A stretch of DNA of 5,729 bases, taken from Porticoccaceae bacterium UBA4026. GTDB lineage: Bacteria > Pseudomonadota > Gammaproteobacteria > Pseudomonadales > Porticoccaceae. The notes beneath the pieces are model-generated. The model was not told the origin of the DNA. It worked only from the letters and a program-made list of their open reading frames with translations, and ran no database searches. The stretch lies in the NCBI GenBank assembly GCA_002382445.1, contig DGAQ01000015.1:9654-15382 (forward strand). The letters are read 5' to 3'. Shown here in pieces: positions 1-5,592 of this stretch (the first letter of the stretch is position 1; each line of letters opens with the position of its first letter). The translations under genes were made by a program, and so were the position numbers.

Positions 1-489
1 AAGAGCAGAGCCAAAGAACGTATTTTTTCCTTCCGTAGTAGCAGTCACCGATGGGACCCAAAGAATCAGCGGCCAGAACTGTGGAATCTCTACAACTGCC
101 GTAAAGCGCCAGGCGAGAGTGTCCGAGTATTCCCCCTGTCAAACTGGACCGAGCTTGATATCTGGCAGTATATCTATCGGGAGAATATTCCCATTGTGCC
201 ACTCTACTTCGCTGCCGAGCGTCCAGTAGTGAATCGTAATGGCATGCTGATCATGATCGATGACGACCGAATGAAATTGCTTCCTGGAGAATCCATAGAA
301 CTTAAGAAAGTCCGTTTTAGGACCTTGGGCTGCTACCCATTAACTGGCGCCGTTGAATCATCGGCCACCGATTTGCCGCAAATTGTATTGGAACTGCTGC
401 AAAGTCGCACCAGCGAGCGGCAAGGCAGAGCAATCGATTCAGATGCCAGCGCCTCGATGGAAAAGAAGAAACAAGAGGGCTATTTCTAA
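1..489 (+). CDS. cysD: Sulfate adenylyltransferase subunit 2 (CysD), 3' part
   Basis: Small catalytic subunit of the cytosolic ATP sulfurylase, which joins sulfate and ATP into adenylylsulfate (APS) and works as a complex with the CysN GTPase. The reading frame is open from base 1 to the TAA at 487-489, giving the last 162 residues of a protein usually about 300 long; the N-terminal PP-loop half lies outside the window. Recognisable blocks are KSRAKERIFSFR at the left edge, then HRWDPKNQRPELWN, FPLSNWTELDIWQYI, VPLYFAAERPVV, RFRTLGCYPLTGAVES and the terminal SERQGRAID...KKKQEGYF. All closely follow my recollection of E. coli CysD. The ATG at 196 is internal to this gene and not a real start. 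The stop overlaps the cysNC start by one base (TAATG), so the two are translationally coupled, as expected for subunits needed in fixed ratio. The identification is firm. Confidence 0.97.
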   Translation, partial: KSRAKERIFSFRSSSHRWDPKNQRPELWNLYNCRKAPGESVRVFPLSNWTELDIWQYIYRENIPIVPLYFAAERPVVNRNGMLIMIDDDRMKLLPGESIELKKVRFRTLGCYPLTGAVESSATDLPQIVLELLQSRTSERQGRAIDSDASASMEKKKQEGYF

Positions 490-2405
490 TGGCGAATCAA
501 TCAAACAGGACTAACCCTATAGACATTCAAGCCCGTGTCGATGCCTATGTGGAAACACAAGCGCAACTCGATCTGCTGCGTTTTATCACCTGCGGGTCTG
601 TAGATGATGGCAAAAGCACCCTAATAGGGCGAATGTTATATGAAGCACAGCTGATCTTTGAAGATCAGGTCACCTCACTTCAAAACGACTCTAAAAAGAT
701 GGGCACCCAGGGTGGTGATATTGATTTTGCGCTGTTAGTGGATGGCCTAGCGGCAGAACGCGAACAGGGTATTACTATTGACGTGGCCTATCGATTCTTT
801 AATACCGATCGCCGCAAGTTCATCGTTGCTGACACACCAGGCCATGAACAATATACCCGCAATATGGTCACCGGCGCTTCCACCGCCGACGTTGCAATCA
901 TCTTAGTTGACGCCAGCCAAGGGGTGCTTACTCAAACCCGTCGCCACTCGTTTATCGCCTCACTACTGGGAATAGAACATGTGGTTTTGGCGGTCAACAA
1001 AATGGATTTGGTAGATTTTTCTGAAGACCAGTTCAATGCGATCTGCGAAGAATTCCACAGCTTGCGCAAGCACTTGGCGTTCAAGTCCATTACCCCTATT
1101 CCACTCTCTGCGCTCAAAGGGGACAACGTGATCGAACGGTCAGGACGAATGGATTGGTACCAAGGGCCCACGCTATTAGGATTTTTGGAAACGGTCGATA
1201 TTCGAGAGAGACTCAGCCAGCACCCCTTTCGGTTCCCCGTGCAATGGGTCAATCGACCGAACGCGGACTTTCGAGGCTTTTCCGGGACTGTCGTCGCCGG
1301 CAGCATTCGACCGGGTGATGAAATTCGGGCATTGCCCTCGGGTCAAATAGCAGCAATTGAACGGATTGTGCTTTCCGCACAAGACCTAGACAGGGCCGTT
1401 ACTGACCAGGCGGTGACCTTAACACTGGATCGGGAGATTGATCTTTCTCGCGGTGATTTAATTGTCGCCGCAGACGCACCCTGCGAAGTATCCGATCAAT
1501 TTGAGGCAGAACTGGTCTGGATGGACAAAGAGCCAGGCTACATAGGCCGGCGATACATTTTACAGCTAGGCACCAGTCAGGCGAATGCCAGCTTATCGGA
1601 CATCAAGTTCAAATATGACATCAACACCTTTGAACAGTTACCCGGCAGAGAGCTTTCTCTCAACGAAATTGCTAACGTCCAGATCACCTTAGATGCCGAA
1701 ATTCCGTTTGAAGCCTATAAAGACTGTCCCGGCCTGGGTGCCTTTGTATTAATCGACCGCTACAGCAACGCAACCATTGCCGCCGGGATGATTCGTTTTG
1801 CCCTGCGTCGTGCGTCCAACGTGCATCGACAAGCACTGTCAGTAGACCGGGCCGCAAGAGAGAAACTATCGGGCCACCGAGGGCGCGTAGCATGGCTAAC
1901 CGGGCTCTCAGGCTCAGGAAAATCAACGATTGCCAGCGCCGCAGAACAACTGCTCCACGAGCAGGGTTTCCGAACCTACATATTAGACGGCGATAACGTA
2001 CGCCATGGCCTTTCAAAAGACCTCGGGTTTACAGTGGCTGACAGAGTAGAAAATATTCGAAGAATTGCAGAAGTGGCAAGGCTAATGATGGACGCCGGCG
2101 TGATTGTCCTCACCGCCTTTATTTCACCGTTCCGCGCCGAGCGAGATATGGCAAAAAGCTTGTTCGATGCTGACGACTTCCTCGAAGTATTTGTAGACAT
2201 ACCGCTGTCTATTGCCGAACAGCGTGACCCCAAGGGCCTGTACAAAAAAGCCAGGCGGGGCGAGCTACCCAACTTTACCGGTATCGACAGCGACTACCAG
2301 CCACCTAAAAACCCCAGTTTAACGCTTAAAACGGGCGACCTAAGTGTCGCAGAATCCGCGAAAGCACTGGTCGAACTCATCACAACCCAAACGGAAAAGA
2401 AATGA
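489..2405 (+). CDS. cysNC: Bifunctional CysN/CysC: ATP sulfurylase GTPase subunit fused to APS kinase
   Basis: A 638-residue fusion performing two successive steps of sulfate activation in the cytosol. Residues about 1-240 are an EF-Tu-like GTPase domain: P-loop GSVDDGKST at 36-44, switch I EREQGITIDVAYRFF about 90-104, DTPGH 115-119 and NKMD 170-173. Residues about 245-445 are the two beta-barrel domains of CysN, which activates CysD. Residues about 463-638 are APS kinase (CysC): P-loop GLSGSGKST 472-480, DGDNVRHGL 500-508, FISPFRAERD 544-553, and the lid segment DPKGLYKKARRGE 580-592 followed by NFTGIDSDY. Ser546 aligns with the serine reported to be phosphorylated in E. coli CysC. All key motifs are intact, so both activities are expected. 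The lengths match a CysN (about 475) joined directly to a CysC (about 200). The ATG at 489 is supported by AGAGGG at 474-479, nine bases upstream, and by the TAATG overlap with cysD. NodQ-type proteins have the same layout, but the context indicates the housekeeping enzyme. Confidence 0.97.
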   Translation: MANQSNRTNPIDIQARVDAYVETQAQLDLLRFITCGSVDDGKSTLIGRMLYEAQLIFEDQVTSLQNDSKKMGTQGGDIDFALLVDGLAAEREQGITIDVAYRFFNTDRRKFIVADTPGHEQYTRNMVTGASTADVAIILVDASQGVLTQTRRHSFIASLLGIEHVVLAVNKMDLVDFSEDQFNAICEEFHSLRKHLAFKSITPIPLSALKGDNVIERSGRMDWYQGPTLLGFLETVDIRERLSQHPFRFPVQWVNRPNADFRGFSGTVVAGSIRPGDEIRALPSGQIAAIERIVLSAQDLDRAVTDQAVTLTLDREIDLSRGDLIVAADAPCEVSDQFEAELVWMDKEPGYIGRRYILQLGTSQANASLSDIKFKYDINTFEQLPGRELSLNEIANVQITLDAEIPFEAYKDCPGLGAFVLIDRYSNATIAAGMIRFALRRASNVHRQALSVDRAAREKLSGHRGRVAWLTGLSGSGKSTIASAAEQLLHEQGFRTYILDGDNVRHGLSKDLGFTVADRVENIRRIAEVARLMMDAGVIVLTAFISPFRAERDMAKSLFDADDFLEVFVDIPLSIAEQRDPKGLYKKARRGELPNFTGIDSDYQPPKNPSLTLKTGDLSVAESAKALVELITTQTEKK

Positions 2406-2445
2406 GCATGCATAACAAACGTCAACCATTCTATAGGGCTTGCTC

Positions 2446-2661
2446 ATGTCACTCATTAGCACGCTAAAAGATCAGACCTCTCGCACCCGCAGCCTCGCAA
2501 AGGCCTTCACTTGGCGTATCACCGCAACGCTAACCACCGCAATGATAGCCTACATTGTGACAGGAGAACTTGGCACAGCCGCGATAATCGGCGGCATTGA
2601 GTTCGTCCTAAAGTTTATTATGTATTATGGTCACGAACGGGCCTGGAACGCGGTTCGCTGA
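2446..2661 (+). CDS. DUF2061 family small membrane protein
   Basis: A 71-residue protein whose basic, polar N-terminus (residues 1-20) precedes two likely membrane helices at about 24-40 and 44-61. It ends in YYGHERAWNAVR. The segments SLAKAFTWRITATLTT, GGIEF and the terminal YYxHERAW are those I recall for DUF2061 (Pfam PF09834), a family without a known biochemical role; the assignment is from memory of the motif. The ATG at 2446 is preferred because AGGG at 2435-2438 sits seven bases before it. An in-frame TTG at 2440 would leave only one base after that site. The gene starts 40 bases after cysNC and before the terminator at 2723-2751, so it is likely the last gene of the sulfate-activation operon. 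A role in sulfate or sulfur handling at the inner membrane is inference from position only. Confidence 0.85.
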   Translation: MSLISTLKDQTSRTRSLAKAFTWRITATLTTAMIAYIVTGELGTAAIIGGIEFVLKFIMYYGHERAWNAVR

Positions 2662-2722
2662 CATTAAAATTTATTAGCTGACATGTTTGGGTTCCGATTT
2701 AAATGTATTGACTGGGAACAAA

Positions 2723-2751
2723 AAAAGGGCCGCACAGTATGCGCCCCTTTT
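2723..2751. terminator. Intrinsic terminator between convergent operons
   Basis: An inverted repeat pairs AAAAGGG (2723-2729) with CCCTTTT (2745-2751) and CGCA (2731-2734) with TGCG (2740-2743), with a single C:C mismatch (2730/2744) and a five-base loop. On the plus strand the stem ends in TTTT. On the minus strand seven A (2720-2726) become a run of seven U, so the structure should stop transcripts of the cys operon and also those arriving from the ATPase gene. It lies 62 bases after the DUF2061 stop and 116 bases after the ATPase stop. Confidence 0.8.
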
Positions 2752-2852
2752 CCAATCATCTAACTCAAGCGATCTAAACTACTAACATCCGATAGGGGTA
2801 ATTATCACTCTGCAGAATCTCACCACTCATTTATATGCGATATCTTCCCAAG

Positions 2853-2879
2853 ACTCCAAACTCTACCTAGGTTTGGAGT
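2853..2879. repeat. Perfect 9-bp inverted repeat spanning the ATPase stop codon
   Basis: ACTCCAAAC (2853-2861) is exactly complementary to GTTTGGAGT (2871-2879), with a nine-base loop that contains the TAG stop of the ATPase gene (2867-2869 on the minus strand). In the ATPase mRNA this would fold into a stem-loop holding the stop codon in its loop. Neither strand has a U-run next to it, so it is not a standard intrinsic terminator. It could protect the mRNA 3' end, help attenuate read-through before the terminator at 2723-2751, or be incidental. Confidence 0.55.
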
Positions 2880-4030
2880 GCCGGCACAATATTATCGTAT
2901 GAAATCGCCTCAACGCCGTTACTGAGCTGAAGCTCTATACCATTGTAGACGACCAAACTTTTGTAAAGCGGATGGTTATTGGTTGCGAATCTGACTAACT
3001 GCTTAGCAAATTTGCCGTGCCAAGTGGCGGCTGCTTTTATCTCAATGCCCACTAATCCGCTACTGGTCTTACACAGTAAATCGATCTCGTTGCCATTGCT
3101 GTCTCTAAAGAAGTATAAGTTCGCATCATATCCGCTGTTATATCGCTGCTTGAGCACGTCGATCACGACTAGGTTTTCGAATATACTGCCTAGTAGTGGG
3201 TCACGCAGCACCTGATTAGGTGTTTCTATTCCTAGCAAGTAAGCTAGCAGGCCTACATCGGCGAAAAAGTATTTGGGCGACTTAACCACCCGCTTGCCAA
3301 AATTCTCAAAATATGGCGGCAACTTCACCACAACATAAGACGCTTCAAGCACAGACAGCCATTGCTTTATTGTCTTGGTAGTCACGCCTACCGCGTTTGA
3401 CAGTGCCTGATAGTCCATAAGCTGGCCAACTCGGCCCGCCAGCAATTTAATAAACTTTTCGAACAAACTAACGTCTTTGAGTTCAATCAACTGCCTGACA
3501 TCGCGCTCAATATACGTTTGATAATAATTAGCATAGGCACGAAAAGGACGCTGGTTCTGACTGTGTACCCTTGGGAGAAACCCATGAATGACATAGTCTT
3601 CAAAGCCACCAAAGGCCTTACCTGCCTGCGTTAACTCATCAATAGACAAGGGTAACAAATGCAACAAGCCGGTACGGCCTGCCAGGGACTGTGCCACTGC
3701 CGCACGTAATTCCAACTGATGAGAACCGGTTAAGACAAATCGTCCATTTTTCTGCTCGTTGTCGACTATGCCCTGCAAGTAACTTAACAGCATTGGCACT
3801 CGCTGAACTTCATCAAATATGGTATTGCCTGGGTAGCGTCGTAAAAAGGCCCTTGGATCCTCTGTGGCTAACATGCGCTCATCCGGATCTTCTAATGAGA
3901 CATAAGCGTAGTCAGGCAGCTCCTGTTGGACCAGAGTGGTTTTCCCGGCCTGCCGAGGCCCCAGCACAGTCACTATGGGGTACTCCTGCAACAGCACGTG
4001 CAATTCTTTACTGAGTTTTCTCTTAATCAA
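2867..4030 (-). CDS. AAA-family ATPase with DUF4143 C-terminal region
   Basis: Cytosolic ATP-binding protein of the abundant ATPase (AAA_14) plus DUF4143 architecture, whose cellular role is not settled. Numbered from the TTG at 4030 (387 residues), it shows Walker A GPRQAGKTT at 24-32, Walker B TIFDEVQRVP at 70-79 and a sensor-like LTGSHQLEL at 100-108. A segment with ERDVRQL (176-182) follows, then a probable winged-helix region (about 205-235) and FFADVGLLAYLLG (255-267). The C-terminus has EID (315-317) and IEIKAA (329-334), the spacing of the ExD...ExK residues of PD-(D/E)XK-like folds often seen at the end of DUF4143 proteins. All these motifs are intact. The TTG at 4030 is chosen because GAGG (4040-4037) precedes it by six bases. 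The upstream in-frame TTG at 4042 would overlap that site, and starting at 4030 gives the expected MIKRKL terminus. It converges on the cys operon and has its own likely promoter. Nuclease activity is not proven by these residues. Confidence 0.88.
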   Translation of the reverse strand: MIKRKLSKELHVLLQEYPIVTVLGPRQAGKTTLVQQELPDYAYVSLEDPDERMLATEDPRAFLRRYPGNTIFDEVQRVPMLLSYLQGIVDNEQKNGRFVLTGSHQLELRAAVAQSLAGRTGLLHLLPLSIDELTQAGKAFGGFEDYVIHGFLPRVHSQNQRPFRAYANYYQTYIERDVRQLIELKDVSLFEKFIKLLAGRVGQLMDYQALSNAVGVTTKTIKQWLSVLEASYVVVKLPPYFENFGKRVVKSPKYFFADVGLLAYLLGIETPNQVLRDPLLGSIFENLVVIDVLKQRYNSGYDANLYFFRDSNGNEIDLLCKTSSGLVGIEIKAAATWHGKFAKQLVRFATNNHPLYKSLVVYNGIELQLSNGVEAISYDNIVPALQT

Positions 4031-4036
4031 TGGTAG

Positions 4037-4040
4037 CCTC
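4037..4040 (-). promoter_or_regulatory. Shine-Dalgarno GAGG deciding the ATPase start
   Basis: On the minus strand GAGG (4040-4037) is followed by six bases (CTACCA) and a TTG codon at 4030-4028. The spacing is optimal and points to a rare TTG start; no ATG occurs in frame near the beginning of the gene. The longer reading from TTG 4042 would begin inside this site and is therefore unlikely. Confidence 0.65.
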
Positions 4041-4068
4041 AATTATGCAAAAAAATAATTAGAACTCC

Positions 4069-4097
4069 ATTATTACATAAAAAATGCAAGGTGTCGC
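4069..4097 (-). promoter_or_regulatory. Likely sigma-70 promoter of the ATPase gene
   Basis: Reading the minus strand, GCGACA (4097-4092, four of six matches to TTGACA) is followed by a 17-base spacer and an extended -10 element TGT-AATAAT (hexamer 4074-4069, five of six matches to TATAAT, with the TG in the favoured position). Transcription would begin near 4062, leaving a leader of about 30 bases before the TTG start at 4030. This suggests the ATPase is transcribed separately from the toxin-antitoxin genes upstream of it. The region is AT-rich, so a chance match is possible. Confidence 0.4.
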
Positions 4098-4223
4098 TGT
4101 TTGTTAAACTGTGTCCCTATGGTAAATAGAGGCTAGCGCTTCTCACTTTGGGTGCCTGCCACTTGATTGCTTTCTTTTTTGTCTTGAAGAACGCGTCAAT
4201 AGTGCACCTGTAAATTATCAATA
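4098..4223. other. Non-coding gap between ATPase promoter and small ORF
   Basis: About 125 bases with no supported gene on either strand and no clear terminator for the ORF that ends at 4224. It contains an imperfect palindrome GTGCCTGCCAC (4152-4162) within GGGTGCCTGCCACT (4150-4163), and a T-rich run at 4172-4181 that lacks a stem in front of it. A shorter version of the same motif, GGGTGCCACT, is found at 4480-4489, so the two bracket the 82-codon ORF in the same orientation. Confidence 0.4.
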
Positions 4224-4472
4224 TTATTTATCTTTAAGGTAATCCAACACCGGCTGAGTTATGTGCGCCCTGAACATCAGACTTTCGGTAACCTCCTCAG
4301 ACTCTGCGATCCGGTGTCTCTGGACCACTTCACTACTGCTCGGGTCAACCTCAATAGCAGTTGAGCGCTTAGCCCTTTGTGCCAATGCTTTAAAGAGACC
4401 AGAATACCTAACTGTCGCCCTAAAATAGGCCTCCCTTATTTTTTTAATTTTCATGCGGTTTTCTTTACTCAT
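4224..4472 (-). CDS. Hypothetical small protein downstream of yoeB
   Basis: I do not recognise this 82-residue protein. The N-terminal half is strongly basic (KIKKIR, FRATVR, AQRAKR), while the second half is richer in acid residues (EVDPSSSEVV, ESEEVTES) and ends in LDYLKDK. There is no signal peptide, membrane helix or cysteine cluster; a small nucleic-acid-binding or regulatory protein would fit the charge pattern, but this is a guess. An alternative start is the ATG at 4454 (76 residues, MKIKKI...), and neither start has a good ribosome-binding site. Six of nine arginine codons are AGG or AGA, unlike the CGN-rich cys genes, which hints at foreign origin or at a weakly selected or non-genuine ORF. 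The first ATG forms a TAATG overlap with the 31-codon ORF upstream, so it may be translated by coupling in a yefM-yoeB transcript. Confidence 0.42.
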   Translation of the reverse strand: MSKENRMKIKKIREAYFRATVRYSGLFKALAQRAKRSTAIEVDPSSSEVVQRHRIAESEEVTESLMFRAHITQPVLDYLKDK

Positions 4473-4567
4473 TAATACAGGGTGCCACTCAAAGACTCAC
4501 CTGCCATAGCGGTAGAGTATGCTTTATAGCGGAAAGAGCCTTTATCATTACCTAGCGACCTAATCAT
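4472..4567 (-). CDS. Possible 31-residue ORF between yoeB and the 82-codon ORF
   Basis: On the minus strand an ATG at 4567 opens a 31-codon frame ending with TAA at 4474-4472, whose last base is the A of the following ORF's ATG (TAATG). It begins 21 bases after the yoeB stop. The predicted peptide starts MIRSLGNDKGSFRYK and ends SLSGTLY; I do not recognise it, and no strong ribosome-binding site is visible. The tight spacing on both sides is what makes it worth listing: it would bridge yoeB and the 82-codon ORF into one run of coupled genes. A stop codon lies in frame four codons upstream, so it is not the remains of a longer frame. An ORF of this size can easily arise by chance. Confidence 0.2.
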   Translation of the reverse strand: MIRSLGNDKGSFRYKAYSTAMAGESLSGTLY

Positions 4568-4588
4568 GCTAGAAACTCAGATAACCGA

Positions 4589-4849
4589 CTACTCGTAATG
4601 AGTCCACAGCCGCAATATCTTGACAGCCTTTTCCGTCTCTAAAACCTGATAGACAAGCCGGTGCTGAATATTAATCCTTCTTGAATAAGCACCGCTCAAG
4701 TCACCCACCAGCTTTTCGAAAGGCGGCGGAGTTTGGCATGGATCAGACTGGAGAATCGTTAATAATTGCTGCGCTTTAGTTTTTAATCCGGACGATGCTA
4801 GTTTTCGTGCATCCTTTTGGGCCTGCTTGGTGTAATACAGCGTCCACAT
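4589..4849 (-). CDS. yoeB: YoeB/Txe-family mRNA interferase toxin
   Basis: An 86-residue toxin of the RelE superfamily, Txe/YoeB branch. These toxins bind the ribosome and cut mRNA in the A site, and are held inactive by the YefM partner. The start WTLYYTKQAQKDARKLA, the central LVGDLSGAYSRRINIQHRLVY and the terminal RLWTHYE follow the YoeB pattern. Aligned by eye to E. coli YoeB, catalytic Glu46, Arg65, His83 and Tyr84 correspond to Glu45, Arg64, His84 and Tyr85 here, so the active site looks complete. One extra residue (Glu86) follows the tyrosine, where E. coli YoeB ends. The ATG at 4849 is chosen over the in-frame TTG at 4855 because it forms a TAATG overlap with the antitoxin stop, giving coupled synthesis with antitoxin first. 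The length (E. coli YoeB has 84) fits an intact gene. Confidence 0.93.
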   Translation of the reverse strand: MWTLYYTKQAQKDARKLASSGLKTKAQQLLTILQSDPCQTPPPFEKLVGDLSGAYSRRINIQHRLVYQVLETEKAVKILRLWTHYE

Positions 4850-5091
4850 TACCAATTTAATTCAGTTGCAGCGCTGTCAATGCTCTCCTGCATACCCTCT
4901 AAAATTGATTCGCGCATCCCTGGCACCGATAAGAGATGCAATGTTTCGTTGATCGCATTCCAATCATCTTCAGCCAAAAGAACCGCATTGCCACGCTTGC
5001 CCGTTATCACCACCGGCTCATGGTTGGCTGTCGTATCATCGATCAGTTTATACAGGTTGGCTCTAGCCTCAGTAACATTCAGTGTCGTCAT
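4849..5091 (-). CDS. yefM: YefM/Phd-family antitoxin
   Basis: An 80-residue antitoxin that should bind YoeB with its C-terminal part and act as DNA-binding autorepressor through its N-terminal part. The N-terminus MTTLNVTEARANLYKLIDD, then PVVITGKRGNAVLLAEDDW (about 26-44) and NETLHLLSVPG (about 48-58), follow the Phd/YefM domain pattern. The rest, rich in Glu, Ser and Asp, is the expected flexible toxin-binding tail. The ATG at 5091 is preceded by AGAGGA (5104-5099) at a seven-base spacing, an excellent ribosome-binding site. The toxin gene, by contrast, has no clear site of its own, which would favour an excess of antitoxin. The stop overlaps the yoeB start by one base. A matching promoter and operator lie immediately upstream. 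Confidence 0.93.
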   Translation of the reverse strand: MTTLNVTEARANLYKLIDDTTANHEPVVITGKRGNAVLLAEDDWNAINETLHLLSVPGMRESILEGMQESIDSAATELNW

Positions 5092-5111
5092 AATTAAATC
5101 CTCTTAAACAA

Positions 5112-5140
5112 AAGGTACGCTAAACCGTACGTTATGTCAA
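5112..5140 (-). promoter_or_regulatory. Sigma-70 promoter of yefM-yoeB
   Basis: On the minus strand a perfect TTGACA (-35, 5140-5135) is separated by exactly 17 bases from TACCTT (-10, 5117-5112), which keeps the most conserved T, A and final T of TATAAT. Transcription would start near 5105, only about 14 bases before the ATG and right at the ribosome-binding site. Position and direction fit yefM-yoeB alone, so this pair is probably transcribed independently of the doc gene, which ends 75 bases upstream of the -35 element. Confidence 0.7.
5115..5130. promoter_or_regulatory. Probable YefM-YoeB operator: paired GTAC cores
   Basis: Two GTAC cores, at 5115-5118 and 5127-5130, are 12 bp apart centre to centre and form an inverted repeat GTACG-N6-CGTAC (5115-5119 and 5126-5130). 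One core overlaps the -10 element and the other is inside the -35/-10 spacer, so bound repressor would block RNA polymerase. From established work on E. coli yefM-yoeB, the operator has two palindromes sharing a TGTACA core with this same 12-bp separation. Here the hexamers are GGTACG and CGTACG, so the core is shared but the flanking bases differ. Confidence 0.6.
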
Positions 5141-5214
5141 GTTCACCTGAGTTATCCTCCACCAAAAGTTGATAGTCCTATTTATCACCATTTAGTATTC
5201 CTACACACGAGCAG

Positions 5215-5592
5215 TTAGAGAGCCTTGGTATTTTCAACCAGCCAAGCGCGCAAATTCTCAAAAGTTACACTCGATGTATCGTAAAGCCCTAAAACAAATT
5301 CTTGCGTTTTTTCATCACTCGCAGTGATATCCAACCCATTGATTGCCAAAAATACATAGGTCGCCGCGAATGCCGTTCGCTTATTACCGTCAACAAAAGG
5401 ATGGTTCTGGGAAAGACTTTCCCACAAGGCTGACGCCTCATCGATTAATGTCGGGTAATACCCCGTTTGAGGCCGGAACAAGGCTGCCTCCAAAAGGCCG
5501 GGATCTCTTATCCCCTCGCCACCACCATAACGCTCTATCTGATCTGCATGAATAGCCAGAATGTCATCGACCCTAATATAGTCAAAGCTCAT
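5215..5592 (-). CDS. doc: Doc-type (death-on-curing) Fic-fold toxin
   Basis: A 125-residue protein close to the 126 residues of phage P1 Doc. Doc toxins use a Fic fold to phosphorylate elongation factor Tu, halting translation, and are neutralised by a partner antitoxin. The signature is HPFVDGNKRTA at 64-74: His64, Asp68, Asn70, Lys71 and Arg72 match the HxFxD(A/G)NKR form of Doc, which differs from the HxFx(D/E)GNGRxxR of AMP-transferring Fic enzymes. Upstream, GGGEGIRDPGLLEAALFRP (23-41) is the usual Doc segment, and FLAINGLDI (81-89) follows the active site. The motif is intact, so the toxin should be functional. The ATG at 5592 overlaps the stop of the preceding gene (ATGA). No good ribosome-binding site is visible, so translation probably depends on coupling to that antitoxin-like gene. 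Confidence 0.92.
   Translation of the reverse strand: MSFDYIRVDDILAIHADQIERYGGGEGIRDPGLLEAALFRPQTGYYPTLIDEASALWESLSQNHPFVDGNKRTAFAATYVFLAINGLDITASDEKTQEFVLGLYDTSSVTFENLRAWLVENTKAL

Noticed and set aside
932..1306. Antisense open frames inside cysNC (932-1306, 1176-1382, 1684-2016, 1976-2272, minus strand)
   Set aside because: They lie wholly within a conserved, motif-complete gene on the other strand, have no recognisable domains and overlap one another; they are shadows of cysNC coding.
2657..2684. Eight-base direct repeat GCTGACAT (2657-2664 and 2677-2684) across the DUF2061 stop
   Set aside because: Only two short copies 20 bases apart and no associated element; may be chance or a small local duplication.
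2979..4014. Plus-strand open frames opposite the ATPase gene (2979-3215 and 3691-4014)
   Set aside because: They are antisense to the Walker and DUF4143 coding sequence and have no domain signature.
4505..4545. Sequence resembling a tRNA D-arm (AGCGGTAGAG)
   Set aside because: No acceptor stem, anticodon arm or TTC-containing T-arm can be formed around it.
4817..5107. Plus-strand frames opposite yefM (4817-5107) and doc (5343-5555)
   Set aside because: Both are antisense shadows of genes with clear family motifs, starts and promoters on the minus strand.
5168..5186. TGATA...TATCA inverted repeat after doc
   Set aside because: A five-base AT-rich stem with no U-run is too weak to support as a terminator.
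5141..5220. Possible integron attC site between the two toxin-antitoxin modules (GTTAGAG at 5214-5220)
   Set aside because: The final base does not fit GTTRRRY, no matching RYYYAAC core or long palindrome is present, and no integrase is in the window.
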